A stretch of DNA of 64,000 nt from an uncultured Eubacterium sp. Its GTDB lineage: Bacteria > Bacillota > Clostridia > Lachnospirales > Lachnospiraceae. The stretch's first letter is position 1; each line of letters begins with the position of its first letter. This document shows, piece after piece, positions 18,243 through 25,952 of the stretch. The notes under the pieces were generated by a model, which was not told where the DNA came from, searched no databases, and saw only the letters and a program-made list of their open reading frames with translations. The translations under genes and the position numbers were made by a program. The DNA lies in contig CAKRFN010000001.1 of NCBI GenBank assembly GCA_934320655.1, forward strand, positions 291,578-355,577, read 5' to 3'.

Positions 18243-20186
18243 TCACTGCAAAGCCTCGTCACTCGCCAGTAATTCCCAGTTTTCATAGAGAGACTCTAAC
18301 TGCTCATCGATCGCGGTCATCTGCGTATGCAGCTCCATCAGATGTGCAGAATTGGTCGCGATCGCCGGATCTGCCGCCTCTGCTTCGAGCTGTTCCCGCT
18401 GTGCCTCCAGCGTGGCGATCTGCTCCTCGGTTTTTTTCAGTTCATTTTGTTTTTTGCGGACGGCAGCCTGTTGTTTCTTCTGCTCCTGCCAGTCCATTTT
18501 TCCGGAATCATCCGATGCGGCGGATACCGCAGACTGCGTTTGTCCATTCTGCCGCTCCGTCACATAGACACGTGTCAGCTCTGCCTGTTTTTCCAGATAA
18601 TAATCATAATTTCCGATGTAGTTGACGATCGTTTTTCCGGTCAGATCCAGAATCCGCGTCGCCGTCTGATTGATAAAATAACGGTCATGCGACACGAAAA
18701 ATACCGTACCTGTATACTGATTCAACGCCTGTTCCAAGATCTCCTTGGATACCATATCCAGATGGTTCGTCGGCTCGTCAAGGATCAGGAAATTTGCCTC
18801 CGAGAGCATCAGCTTTGCGAGCGAAAGTCTGCCGCGCTCGCCACCGCTGAGATCTGCCACGCGCTTTGTGACTGTCTCCTCCCCCGTGAACAAAAATGCT
18901 GCGAGGACGCTGCGCACCTTTGTATTGTTCAGGTTCGGGTAGGCATCCTGTATCTCCTCAAACAGCGTCTTTTCTTCGCTGAGTAACTGCTGCTCCTGAT
19001 CGTAATAGCCGATGTGCACATTCGCACCGAGTCGGACGGTTCCGGCATCCGCCGCCAGCTTTCCGGTAATGATCTTTAACATCGTCGTCTTACCGGTTCC
19101 GTTGTCACCGATCAGCGCCACGCGCTCACCGCGCTTAATCTCCAGATCAATGCCCGAAAACAGCTCATTACCCGGAAATGCCTTCGTCAGACCTTCGACA
19201 GATAGCACATCCTTACCGCTCGTAATGTTCGGCTCTAACGTGATGTGCATATCCGCCTGTTCCTCGACCGGCTTTTCCAAAAGCTCGATCTTTTCCAATG
19301 CCTTTTCACGGCTCTCCGCACGTTTGATCGACTTCTCGCGGTTAAAGGACTTTAACTTTGCAATCACTTCTTCCTGATGAGCGATCTCACGCTGCTGGTT
19401 TAAGTACTGCTTCATCTGCGCTTCACGGATCTGCGCCTTTTTTTTGCTGTACTGCGAATAATTTCCTGCATATACGTGTGCCTGATGCAGGAAAACTTCC
19501 ACAACTTTCGTCACGATGCGGTCGAGAAAGTACCGGTCATGCGATACGAGTATGACCGCACCCTTATAGCCCTTTAAAAATCCCTCAAGCCATGTGATAC
19601 TGGATAGATCCAGATGGTTTGTCGGCTCATCCAAAAGCAGGATATCCGGCTTGCGCACAAGCAGCTTGGCAAGCGACACCCGCGTCTTCTGCCCTCCGGA
19701 GAGTTCTCCCAGCTTCCGGTCAAACATATCCTCCGAAAATCCGAGTCCGCGCAGGATTCCGCTCACTTCACTCTTGTAATAATATCCACCCTTCGCCTCA
19801 AATTCCTGCAAAAACGTATGGTAATGCTCCATCAGCGTATCGAGCTCACTGCCCGATGTGTGCTTCATTTGTTCCTCAAAGGAACGAATCTGCGCCTCCA
19901 TCTCTATGATGTCGGACTTCGCACGGAGTACTTCCTCGTAGATCGTACAGTCGGCAGATACCTCCTGATACTGTGCCAGATACCCAATGCTCGTATTTTT
20001 TGCGATCGTCACCTCACCCTCATCGGCAGACAATTCACCGATCAGAATCTTTAAGAGCGTAGACTTTCCGGCTCCGTTGATACCGACGATCGCAGCCTTT
20101 TCATTTTCCTCGATATGGAACGAGACTTTTTTTAAGATTTCTTCTGTTCCAAATGCTTTTGAAACATTTTGACAGGATAAAATCAT
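18243..20186 (-). CDS. ABC-F family ATPase (YdiF-like)
   Basis: A soluble ribosome-associated protein with two ABC domains and no membrane part. ABC1: Walker A GINGAGKSTLLK (about 35), signature LSGGQKTRVSLAKLL, Walker B ILLLDEPTNHLDL. ABC2: Walker A GDNGTGKTTMLK, signature LSGGERGRLSLAKLM, Walker B FLILDEPTNHLD. The inter-domain P-site-type linker (about 235-320) and a C-terminal coiled coil (about 555-640) are present. In Bacillus, ydiF also lies beside rex, so the pairing is conserved. Such proteins act in translation; antibiotic resistance is not implied by context. Confidence 0.9.
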   Translation of the reverse strand: MILSCQNVSKAFGTEEILKKVSFHIEENEKAAIVGINGAGKSTLLKILIGELSADEGEVTIAKNTSIGYLAQYQEVSADCTIYEEVLRAKSDIIEMEAQIRSFEEQMKHTSGSELDTLMEHYHTFLQEFEAKGGYYYKSEVSGILRGLGFSEDMFDRKLGELSGGQKTRVSLAKLLVRKPDILLLDEPTNHLDLSSITWLEGFLKGYKGAVILVSHDRYFLDRIVTKVVEVFLHQAHVYAGNYSQYSKKKAQIREAQMKQYLNQQREIAHQEEVIAKLKSFNREKSIKRAESREKALEKIELLEKPVEEQADMHITLEPNITSGKDVLSVEGLTKAFPGNELFSGIDLEIKRGERVALIGDNGTGKTTMLKIITGKLAADAGTVRLGANVHIGYYDQEQQLLSEEKTLFEEIQDAYPNLNNTKVRSVLAAFLFTGEETVTKRVADLSGGERGRLSLAKLMLSEANFLILDEPTNHLDMVSKEILEQALNQYTGTVFFVSHDRYFINQTATRILDLTGKTIVNYIGNYDYYLEKQAELTRVYVTERQNGQTQSAVSAASDDSGKMDWQEQKKQQAAVRKKQNELKKTEEQIATLEAQREQLEAEAADPAIATNSAHLMELHTQMTAIDEQLESLYENWELLASDEALQ

Positions 20187-20258
20187 CGTTCGATTCCCCT
20201 TATATCATATACTAATACTAAATACCGCTCCCTGACCTCATACAGTGAACGGTTCATC

Positions 20259-21470
20259 CTATGCGTAATAGGACTCGAGTGTCTTGCGGATCTCCTTGAT
20301 GAAATCACCGCTGTTTAATACAACCGGATCAGGCAGCTCTGTGATTAGGGCGAGATCCTTTGTCATTTTTCCGGACTCGATCGTATCGATGCAAGCCTTT
20401 TCGAGACGGTCCGCAAAAGTCATCAGCTCCGGAAGCTGATCGAGCTCTCCGCGCTTTCTGAGTGCTCCGGACCATGCGAAAATCGTAGCGACAGAGTTTG
20501 TGGAAGTCTCCTCCCCTGCCAGATGCTTGTAGTAGTGGCGCTGTACGGTGCCGTGTGCTGCCTCATACTCATAAATGCCTGCGGGTGAAACGAGTACGGA
20601 GGTCATCATCGCGAGTGAGCCGCACGCAGACGAGATCATATCACTCATCACATCTCCGTCGTAGTTTTTACATGCCCAGATAAATCCACCCTCTGATTTC
20701 ATGACACGCGCAACCGCATCGTCGATCAGGGTGTAGAAATATGTAATGCCGGCAGCCTCAAACTTCTCCTTGTACTCACGGTCAAAAATCTCCTGAAAAA
20801 TATCCTTAAACGTGTGATCATATTTTTTAGAGATCGTATCCTTTGTCGCAAACCACAGATCCTGTTTCAGATCCAGAGCATAGCTGAAACAGCTCCGTGC
20901 AAAGCTCTCGATCGACTCATCCACATTGTGCTGTCCCTGAATGACACCTGCTCCGGTAAACTCGTGGATCGTCACGCGCTCCTCCTTGCCGTCTGCACCG
21001 GTAAATACGAGCTCTGCCTTTCCTGCGCCGGGTACCTTCATTTCGACCGCCTTATACACATCACCATACGCATGTCTGGCGATCGTGATCGGTTTCTTCC
21101 AGTTCTTCACACAGGGCTCGATACCCTTCACCTGAATCGGTGTACGGAATACGGTTCCGTCGAGCATCGCACGGATCGTACCGTTGGGACTCTTCCACAT
21201 CTCTTTCAGATTGTACTCTGTCATACGTGCCGCATTCGGTGTGATCGTCGCACACTTGACTGCCACGCCGTATTTTTTCGTTGCATTGGCGGAATCGACG
21301 GTCACCTGATCATTGGTCTCGTTGCGGTATTCCAGCCCCAGATCATAATACTCGGTCTTGAGATCGATAAACGGGCACAGCAGCTCATCTTTGATCATCT
21401 GCCAGAGAATACGTGTCATCTCATCTCCATCCATTTCTACCAACGGGGTTGTCATTTTGATTTTTTCCAT
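20259..21470 (-). CDS. icd: NADP-dependent isocitrate dehydrogenase, eukaryote-like class
   Basis: It oxidises isocitrate to 2-oxoglutarate, here probably to supply glutamate. The 403-residue enzyme begins MTTPLVEMDGDEMTRILWQM and has VKCATITPNAARMTEYN, KSPNGTIRAMLDGTVFR (substrate-binding Ser/Asn/Arg), YDHTFKDIFQEIF and YEAAHGTVQRHY (nucleotide site). This places it in the dimeric class typical of eukaryotes and several Lachnospiraceae, not the E. coli class. The start has GGAG nine bases upstream. A promoter with an overlapping palindrome precedes it. Confidence 0.93.
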   Translation of the reverse strand: MEKIKMTTPLVEMDGDEMTRILWQMIKDELLCPFIDLKTEYYDLGLEYRNETNDQVTVDSANATKKYGVAVKCATITPNAARMTEYNLKEMWKSPNGTIRAMLDGTVFRTPIQVKGIEPCVKNWKKPITIARHAYGDVYKAVEMKVPGAGKAELVFTGADGKEERVTIHEFTGAGVIQGQHNVDESIESFARSCFSYALDLKQDLWFATKDTISKKYDHTFKDIFQEIFDREYKEKFEAAGITYFYTLIDDAVARVMKSEGGFIWACKNYDGDVMSDMISSACGSLAMMTSVLVSPAGIYEYEAAHGTVQRHYYKHLAGEETSTNSVATIFAWSGALRKRGELDQLPELMTFADRLEKACIDTIESGKMTKDLALITELPDPVVLNSGDFIKEIRKTLESYYA

Positions 21471-21519
21471 CGTCGTCTCCTCTTTCTTTCCTGTTTTTTA
21501 TGAATCAGTTCATTTTTTA

Positions 21520-21549
21520 ATTCATAGGAAATTCCTTCCTATGAATCAA
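21520..21549 (-). promoter_or_regulatory. Promoter of icd with overlapping palindrome
   Basis: Minus-strand TTGATT (21549-21544) and TATGAA (21526-21521) are 17 bp apart. A perfect 11-bp inverted repeat, ATTCATAGGAA (21520-21530) and its complement (21536-21546) around 5 nt, spans both boxes, which is what an operator would look like. No known regulator is assigned. Confidence 0.5.
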
Positions 21550-21556
21550 AAACGCT

Positions 21557-21647
21557 CCGCGAGGATGCGCACCTCGCGGGGATGAAGTATATGCTTCGCA
21601 TACCGCTCGGGCGCGAAAGAGTCGCAAGCGACTCTTTATTTCATGCG
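21557..21647. repeat. Intergenic multi-hairpin element
   Basis: The 334-bp gap 21471-21804 holds no convincing gene. After the icd promoter come three adjacent hairpins: CCGCGAGG (21557-21564) with its complement (21572-21579); GAAG/CTTC near 21583-21597; and AAAGAGTCGC-AA-GCGACTCTTT (about 21616-21637), itself inside a GCGC/GCGC pair. The last resembles the terminator hairpin at 29186-29209. The block is GC-richer than its flanks and looks like a REP-type palindromic unit. A short frame across it (21517-21702) is not coding-like. Confidence 0.5.
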
Positions 21648-21804
21648 CAATTCGCAGCCCACAATTATCTGTAATGATAGCACACTTTGCCATGCCGCGC
21701 AAATAGATTAGACAGACTCCTAAAAAAATAATGTGCAGACAGGAAACACTGACATGCTCTCCACATAATATGAACTATAAATCAAATCAACGGAGGACTT
21801 CAAC

Positions 21805-22026
21805 ATGAGCGATTTAGCTGCTACAAACTGTGGATGCGGATGCGAAAGCTCTAACGGCTGTTCAAGTATTATCTGGATTCTGTTACTGCTGTGCTGCTGC
21901 GGTGGAAATGGTGGTTTCTGCAACGGAAACAACAGTTGCGGCAACGGATGTGACAGCATCTGGATCATCCTGCTTCTTCTGTGCTGCTGTGGTGGAAACA
22001 ACGGCAACAATGGCGGATGCTTCTAA
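21805..22026 (+). CDS. Small high-cysteine protein, chorion-class (HCB 13-like)
   Basis: A 73-residue peptide made of two repeats. Each half has a Cys/Gly/Asn-rich segment followed by a hydrophobic stretch and a Cys cluster: SIIWILLLLCCCGGNGG (about 21-37) and SIWIILLLLCCCGGNNG (about 51-67). It has 17 Cys and the start MSDLAATNCGCGCESSNGC. Similar small proteins in Lachnospiraceae are annotated as chorion class high-cysteine HCB protein 13; their role is unknown. A GGAGG ribosome binding site and a strong terminator at 22047 show that it is a real monocistronic gene. The hydrophobic segments suggest membrane association. Confidence 0.7.
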   Translation: MSDLAATNCGCGCESSNGCSSIIWILLLLCCCGGNGGFCNGNNSCGNGCDSIWIILLLLCCCGGNNGNNGGCF

Positions 22027-22046
22027 ATTCCCGGTTCTATGAAAAC

Positions 22047-22074
22047 AAAAAAGGCAGGATCTCCTGCCTTTTTT
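22047..22074 (+). terminator. Bidirectional terminator after the high-cysteine gene
   Basis: GGCAGGA-TC-TCCTGCC (22053-22068) flanked by an A-run on one side and a T-run on the other. It serves the plus-strand gene ending at 22026 and the minus-strand gene ending at 22093. Confidence 0.85.
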
Positions 22075-22092
22075 GTTTGGTGTATTTCTGGA

Positions 22093-22245
22093 TCACCGTT
22101 TGTTTTTCGTGTGTCCGTTTCCCTGTCCCGCCTGCTTCAGCGCAGGCTTACGGTTTGCCTCCGCTCCCGACTGCTCCTTTTTTCGTTTTAAACAAAGCTC
22201 ATCCACCTCGTAAATACGGTTCCCATCTATGATTAAACGTCCCAT
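22093..22245 (-). CDS. Small conserved-looking hypothetical protein (50 aa)
   Basis: The frame is open to 22350, but AAGGA seven bases before the ATG at 22245 sets the start, giving MGRLIIDGNRIYEVDELCLK followed by a basic hydrophilic tail. The N-terminal half looks folded and the tail disordered. Small proteins with this beginning occur in related Clostridia, as far as I recall; no function known. It shares the terminator at 22047 and lies divergent from the plus-strand pair at 22349. Confidence 0.5.
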   Translation of the reverse strand: MGRLIIDGNRIYEVDELCLKRKKEQSGAEANRKPALKQAGQGNGHTKNKR

Positions 22246-22348
22246 GAACTGATCCTTTCCACAAAATATTTTGTTATTATATTGTATGTATATTCTGCGT
22301 TTTTTCTCATAGGATGAAACAAAAAGGTAACGAAAGGTATCTTTTATC

Positions 22349-22699
22349 ATGAGTATGGAACAGGAATTTACGACTACGCCCTTTGATTCCCATTTGCAGG
22401 ATCGAACCCTGCAGCTTATAAAAACCGCGATCCCCTACATCCCCTATCAGCGGCAGCGGATGCTCGCGACCGCCGTCAAAATGATGGAACTCTCGCGCGC
22501 CAATTCCCTGTTTGAGCACAAGGAACCCGCGCTGCAGATGTGCGAGGGCATGAACACTTCCGGCCGGATCTTACAGATGCTCGATGCGATCCGACCGTTA
22601 TGCACCCAGTCTGACCAGGCAAACATTGACCTGATCACCAATATGCTGTCTATGGCAGATCTCTACGGCGGTATGTTCCGCGGACAGGAGGATGTATGA
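22349..22699 (+). CDS. Hypothetical helical protein, first of a coupled pair
   Basis: A 116-residue soluble, all-helical protein with no recognised domain; characteristic segments are AIPYIPYQRQRMLATAVKMM and GRILQMLDAIRPLC. Its stop codon overlaps the start of the next gene (ATGA), so the two are translationally coupled and probably interact. The predicted start is the ATG at 22349, with AAAGG about 12 bases upstream; a second ATG two codons later is possible. Confidence 0.55.
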   Translation: MSMEQEFTTTPFDSHLQDRTLQLIKTAIPYIPYQRQRMLATAVKMMELSRANSLFEHKEPALQMCEGMNTSGRILQMLDAIRPLCTQSDQANIDLITNMLSMADLYGGMFRGQEDV

Positions 22700-22968
22700 A
22701 TATCGACGATCTCATGAATGCTGCACCCGGTATCTCTCCGGAGAAGCTCGAATTTCTCAAGGCGTTTGCAAATATGCCAGCCGGCAGCAACTCCGCTGCC
22801 ATGATGCGCCAGCTTGCCAACTGCCAGCGTCAGGCGAAGGAACAAAACATCCAGTTCACACCAACCGAACAGGATCTCATGATCCAGCTTCTGACTGCCA
22901 ACCTCTCACCGGCAGAAAAGGCACGTGTCAATCAGGTGCTTGCGATGTTAAAAATGACCAGACACTAA
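22696..22968 (+). CDS. Hypothetical helical protein, second of a coupled pair
   Basis: A 90-residue soluble helical protein (PEKLEFLKAFANMPAGSNSA, AEKARVNQVLAMLKM) of unknown function. It begins inside the stop codon of the preceding gene. Residue composition and the paired arrangement suggest a small hetero-complex; nothing in the sequence identifies the role. Confidence 0.55.
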   Translation: MNIDDLMNAAPGISPEKLEFLKAFANMPAGSNSAAMMRQLANCQRQAKEQNIQFTPTEQDLMIQLLTANLSPAEKARVNQVLAMLKMTRH

Positions 22969-23013
22969 CACTGTATCACACCACCGAAAACTCCCTGCAT
23001 CATGAGTCGCGTG

Positions 23014-23042
23014 ATGAGCGGTGCCAAATAAACACCGCTCAT
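23014..23042. terminator. Hairpin between convergent genes
   Basis: ATGAGCGGTG (23014-23023) pairs perfectly with CACCGCTCAT (23033-23042) around a 9-nt loop. It lies between the plus-strand pair ending at 22968 and the minus-strand hemerythrin gene ending at 23057. There is no clear T-run, so termination strength is uncertain. Confidence 0.4.
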
Positions 23043-23056
23043 ACCATACTACTGCA

Positions 23057-23455
23057 TCAGCCTTTTGGAATCAGACCATCAACATGAAGAATGTGATTAA
23101 TCAACCACTCTGTAAGATATTTTAAAATACCCATGATCTGTTCATCCTGATCTTCTACCTCATCATTATGCTGTTCCATAAATTCATCCAGTTTATGTAT
23201 AAATGCCTGATGCTGGGTTTTTTGTGTAAATAATCTTTTATAATTGATAGATTCCATATACGCTTCTTCATCCGAGAAGTGTTTTACTGTATAATCACGC
23301 AGATTTTCCAATATGATGTCAATTTTATCATATTTATCAGGTGTATACTCATCATGAAGCAGTTCATATGCTTCATCTGCATATTTAAACAACTGCTTGT
23401 GTTCTTCGTCTATCATATCGATTCCGATATAATATTCCGGTTTCATTTCATACAT
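23057..23455 (-). CDS. Bacteriohemerythrin
   Basis: A 132-residue four-helix di-iron protein that binds O2 (or NO). Ligand motifs are mostly present: H19 in DEEHKQLF, H59-x3-E63 in HFSDEEAY, H82 in QHQAF, and H121-x4-D126 in HILHVD. In the usual H-x3-H motif the first His position appears as Gln78, so one iron ligand may be missing or shifted. It probably serves as an oxygen or NO sink or sensor, and begins the oxidative-stress island that continues to 27.2 kb. Confidence 0.85.
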   Translation of the reverse strand: MYEMKPEYYIGIDMIDEEHKQLFKYADEAYELLHDEYTPDKYDKIDIILENLRDYTVKHFSDEEAYMESINYKRLFTQKTQHQAFIHKLDEFMEQHNDEVEDQDEQIMGILKYLTEWLINHILHVDGLIPKG

Positions 23456-23500
23456 ACATTCATCCTACTTTCATTTTACTTCTGCTTTCTGACCTGTACC

Positions 23501-23542
23501 GAACAGTTACATCAGAACAATTACATCAGAACAGTTACATCA
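23501..23542. repeat. Three 14-bp tandem repeats
   Basis: GAACAGTTACATCA, GAACAATTACATCA and GAACAGTTACATCA follow each other without gap, differing at one base. They lie between the superoxide reductase stop codon and the hemerythrin start, upstream of the hemerythrin gene. Confidence 0.85.
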
Positions 23543-23548
23543 ATACTT

Positions 23549-23923
23549 TTAGCATTTCCACAATCCATGAAGATTGCAATATGCATACACCTCTTCTACC
23601 TGCTCCCCATCACAAAGACAGAAATCTGCTGCCGGCTCCTGTCCCGGACGTAACGGCTTTCTGTAAATACCCTGATTTGTATTTAATGTGATCCACTCAA
23701 TAAAATGTGCCTCAAGCATGGGATGTACTGTCTCACCGACAACAACATGAACATGATTGCCTTCTACTGTATATACAGGTACATGCTTCTCAACTGCAGC
23801 ATCTGTCACTCCGGCTTTTAACTCCTGCATAGCCTCTCCGCAGCACATAACCGGCACACCCTTGTCCGTGACCTTTTCAATAATGTTTCCACAATGCTTA
23901 CATACATAATACTTTACTTCCAT
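23549..23923 (-). CDS. dfx: Desulfoferrodoxin-type superoxide reductase (2Fe-SOR)
   Basis: It reduces superoxide to hydrogen peroxide without releasing O2, as expected in anaerobes. The 124-residue protein has an N-terminal desulforedoxin centre (C8-x2-C11 and C27-C28) and a C-terminal catalytic domain with the characteristic EKHVP segment, His ligands in GNHVHVVVGETVHPM, and the C-x2-H ligand pair in YCNLHGLW. The ATG at 23923 follows GGAG; the frame is open to 23947. It lies downstream of rbr, so peroxide made here can be removed by rubrerythrin. Confidence 0.93.
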   Translation of the reverse strand: MEVKYYVCKHCGNIIEKVTDKGVPVMCCGEAMQELKAGVTDAAVEKHVPVYTVEGNHVHVVVGETVHPMLEAHFIEWITLNTNQGIYRKPLRPGQEPAADFCLCDGEQVEEVYAYCNLHGLWKC

Positions 23924-23959
23924 ATCTTTATCTCCTTCTATGTGCAATAATTTTATAGT

Positions 23960-24010
23960 TCAAGCCATGACTGCTTTCTTTGAATGAATCATCTGCTTCT
24001 TCGTAATCAT
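23960..24010 (-). CDS. Possible 16-residue peptide between rbr and dfx
   Basis: An ATG with AAGGAG placed seven bases upstream opens a 16-codon frame (MITKKQMIHSKKAVMA) immediately after the rubrerythrin stop codon. The ribosome binding site is strong, yet the peptide is too short to compare. It could be a real small protein, a coupling ORF for dfx, or chance. Confidence 0.3.
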   Translation of the reverse strand: MITKKQMIHSKKAVMA

Positions 24011-24019
24011 CTCATCTCC

Positions 24020-24562
24020 TTAATAATTTTCTGCATGTACTTCAAAATAGCTCTGTGGATGGTTACATACCGGACATACCTCAGGAGCCTTTGTTCCTAC
24101 CACAATATGTCCACAGTTACGGCATTCCCATACCTTCACTTCACTCTTTTCAAACACCTGCGCAGTTTCGATATTCTTCAGAAGTGCACGATATCTCTCC
24201 TCATGGTGCTTCTCGATCTCTCCTACTGCCCTGAATTTCTCTGCAAGCTCGGGGAAGCCTTCTTCCTCAGCAGTTTTCGCAAATCCATCATACATATCTG
24301 TCCACTCATAATTTTCGCCTTCAGCAGCAGCTGCCAGATTTTCCTTTGTATCACCGATTCCTGCTAATTCCTTGAACCACATTTTAGCATGTTCTTTCTC
24401 GTTGTCTGCGGTCTTTAAAAATAATGCTGACATCTGCTCATAGCCTTCCTTTTTTGCTACAGAAGCAAAATAGGTATACTTATTTCTCGCCTGGGACTCT
24501 CCTGCAAATGCCTCCTGTAGATTTTTCTCTGTCTGTGTTCCTGCGTATTTATTTGCTGCCAT
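24020..24562 (-). CDS. rbr: Rubrerythrin
   Basis: A cytosolic peroxidase reducing H2O2 with electrons from rubredoxin-type carriers. The 180-residue protein has the ferritin-like di-iron domain with paired E-x-x-H/E motifs (FAGESQARNKY, NEKEHAKMW, AEEEGFPELAEKF, EIEKHHEERY) and a C-terminal rubredoxin domain (CRNCG near 145 and CPVC near 164). Ribosome binding site GGAGG. It lies 53 bp after the flavin reductase-rubredoxin gene, a plausible electron donor. Confidence 0.96.
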   Translation of the reverse strand: MAANKYAGTQTEKNLQEAFAGESQARNKYTYFASVAKKEGYEQMSALFLKTADNEKEHAKMWFKELAGIGDTKENLAAAAEGENYEWTDMYDGFAKTAEEEGFPELAEKFRAVGEIEKHHEERYRALLKNIETAQVFEKSEVKVWECRNCGHIVVGTKAPEVCPVCNHPQSYFEVHAENY

Positions 24563-24615
24563 TTATTTTTCCTCCATTTTCTTTACTTGATCGTGACTGT
24601 TCCATACCCTCACAG

Positions 24616-25233
24616 TCACACTTTTTCAAAATCTGACGCCGGGTGCTTACATACCGGACATATAAAATCTTCCGGTAGTTCTTCACCTGCATACTCATAT
24701 CCACATATTCTGCAGCGCCATACGGTCTGTCCATTCTCCGTTTTTTTCACTTCTCCCCGCTTAGGCTTAATATGATTATGGTAATAATCATATGTGACAG
24801 AAGGGACATCACTCAGGACTTCCATATCGGTTATCTCACCGATAAACATCGTATGCGAACCTAGATCTTCTGTTTTATGAACCGTTACAGAAATGTATGC
24901 ATTCGTACCATCTGTAATATAATAAATACCATTTGTACCTCTGTCACACTTTTCAAATGTTTCAAACTTATTGATATCCCTTCCTGATTGAAAGCCAAAA
25001 TGCTTAAATATTTCAAACGGTGCATTCTGACCCAGAATCGATACCGTGAATTTTCCGGTTCTTTGGATCATATCGTGCGTGTAATTTGCTTTGTTCACAC
25101 AGATACTTAGCTGGTTTGGTTCTGAAGCCGCCTGAATCGCTGTATTAATAATACATCCATTGTCTTTTTCTCCTTCTCTGGCAGTCAGTACAAACAATCC
25201 ATAACTCAGCTTATACATTGCTTTCTCATCCAT
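24616..25233 (-). CDS. Flavin reductase-rubredoxin fusion (high-molecular-weight rubredoxin-like)
   Basis: The 205-residue protein joins an FMN-binding flavin reductase-like domain (about 1-150; YGLFVLTAREG, TAIQAASEPNQLSICVNK, SILGQNAPFEIFKHFGFQSG) to a compact C-terminal rubredoxin (CRICGYEYAGEELPEDFICP, then VCKHPASDFEKV). This is the layout of Moorella Hrb, which passes electrons from NAD(P)H to flavodiiron proteins or rubrerythrin. No flavodiiron gene is in the window. Its start overlaps the perR stop region by 8 bp, so expression is coupled to the regulator. Confidence 0.88.
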   Translation of the reverse strand: MDEKAMYKLSYGLFVLTAREGEKDNGCIINTAIQAASEPNQLSICVNKANYTHDMIQRTGKFTVSILGQNAPFEIFKHFGFQSGRDINKFETFEKCDRGTNGIYYITDGTNAYISVTVHKTEDLGSHTMFIGEITDMEVLSDVPSVTYDYYHNHIKPKRGEVKKTENGQTVWRCRICGYEYAGEELPEDFICPVCKHPASDFEKV

Positions 25234-25633
25234 TTTGTTCCTCCTTTACCTTCTCCCTGCATTCGGGACAGATGCCTTTAAACAAAATATCATAATCCAG
25301 AAATTTCATTCCATGCGTGCTATGAATTCTTTCCAGCAAGTCCGGTATTTCATCCATATCCACATCATACACCCCACCGCATATTTCACATCTGACATGA
25401 TAGTGATTTTTTAATGTAAAATCGAACCTGTTCGGTCCATCCGGGATTTCAACCTTCCTTAAAGCACCTTCTTCTACCAATATATCAAGATTTCTATATA
25501 CAGTTCCTCTTCCGATTGTAGGATATGCTTCTTTTATAAATTCATACACTTCAGTTGCTGTCACATGCCTTTTCATCTCGTATATAGCATTTCGTACCAG
25601 CTCTTTCTGTATGGTGTTTCTTCTACTCGTCAT
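25226..25633 (-). CDS. perR: Fur-family repressor, PerR-like
   Basis: A 135-residue metal-dependent repressor. The N-terminal winged helix contains TATEVYEFIKEAYPTIGRGT and VYRNLDILVEEGALRKVE; the C-terminal domain has NHYHVRCEICGGVYDV and a second C-x2-C (CPEC), forming the structural zinc site. Its position at the head of a superoxide reductase/rubrerythrin operon favours PerR over Fur, though specificity cannot be proven by sequence. It has a near-perfect promoter and a Fur/PerR-like box upstream, suggesting autoregulation of the operon. Confidence 0.88.
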   Translation of the reverse strand: MTSRRNTIQKELVRNAIYEMKRHVTATEVYEFIKEAYPTIGRGTVYRNLDILVEEGALRKVEIPDGPNRFDFTLKNHYHVRCEICGGVYDVDMDEIPDLLERIHSTHGMKFLDYDILFKGICPECREKVKEEQNG

Positions 25634-25667
25634 TCATCCTCCTTATCAGGAATAGTTCTTAATAAGG

Positions 25668-25696
25668 ATTATATACGGTTTTTTGTCTATTGTCAA
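25668..25696 (-). promoter_or_regulatory. Promoter of the perR-rubredoxin-rbr-dfx operon
   Basis: Minus-strand TTGACA (25696-25691) and TATAAT (25673-25668), both perfect, 17 bp apart. Such a strong promoter fits control mainly by repression. Confidence 0.88.
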
Positions 25697-25700
25697 TAAA

Positions 25701-25727
25701 AATAGTAATCATTCTCATTATTCATTA
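25701..25727 (-). promoter_or_regulatory. Candidate Fur/PerR box upstream of perR
   Basis: The minus strand reads AATGAATAATGAGAATGATT, then ACTATT, just upstream of the -35 box. The core TAATGAGAATGATTA is an imperfect 7-1-7 inverted repeat that resembles Fur/PerR boxes (TGATAATnATTATCA). Confidence 0.5.
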
Positions 25728-25884
25728 TTTTTGGATTTTATTCACCAGAACAGGGCATTCATGATGATCACAATCAGCAAAATTCGATATACCAGAGATC
25801 AAATTGTGCCACGATAAACCATGCAGCCACAACAGTCACAAACCAGTGAATTACAGTACCTCCCTTCAATTTCCTACAGAATAC

Positions 25885-25926
25885 AAAAAACGCAGGGAAA
25901 ATCACATGACCAAAGTCCTGCGTTTT
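25885..25926 (-). terminator. Terminator after the yaaA remnant
   Basis: On the minus strand AAAACGCAGG (25926-25917) pairs with CCTGCGTTTT and ends in a T-run, 27 bp past the yaaA stop. Between here and the perR promoter (25728-25884) I see no supportable gene, only short overlapping frames. Confidence 0.75.
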
Positions 25927-25952
25927 CCTTGCGTTTTGGCAAAAATTTCATT

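Noticed and set aside
21517..21702. A 61-codon frame upstream of icd
   Set aside because: It crosses the promoter palindrome and the hairpin element, and its composition is not protein-like.
25735..25884. Short minus-strand peptides between the yaaA terminator and perR promoter (one hydrophobic with a TTG start, one with a Cys cluster, one ending DCDHHECPV)
   Set aside because: They lie in three different overlapping frames with no proper start; at best a decayed small gene.
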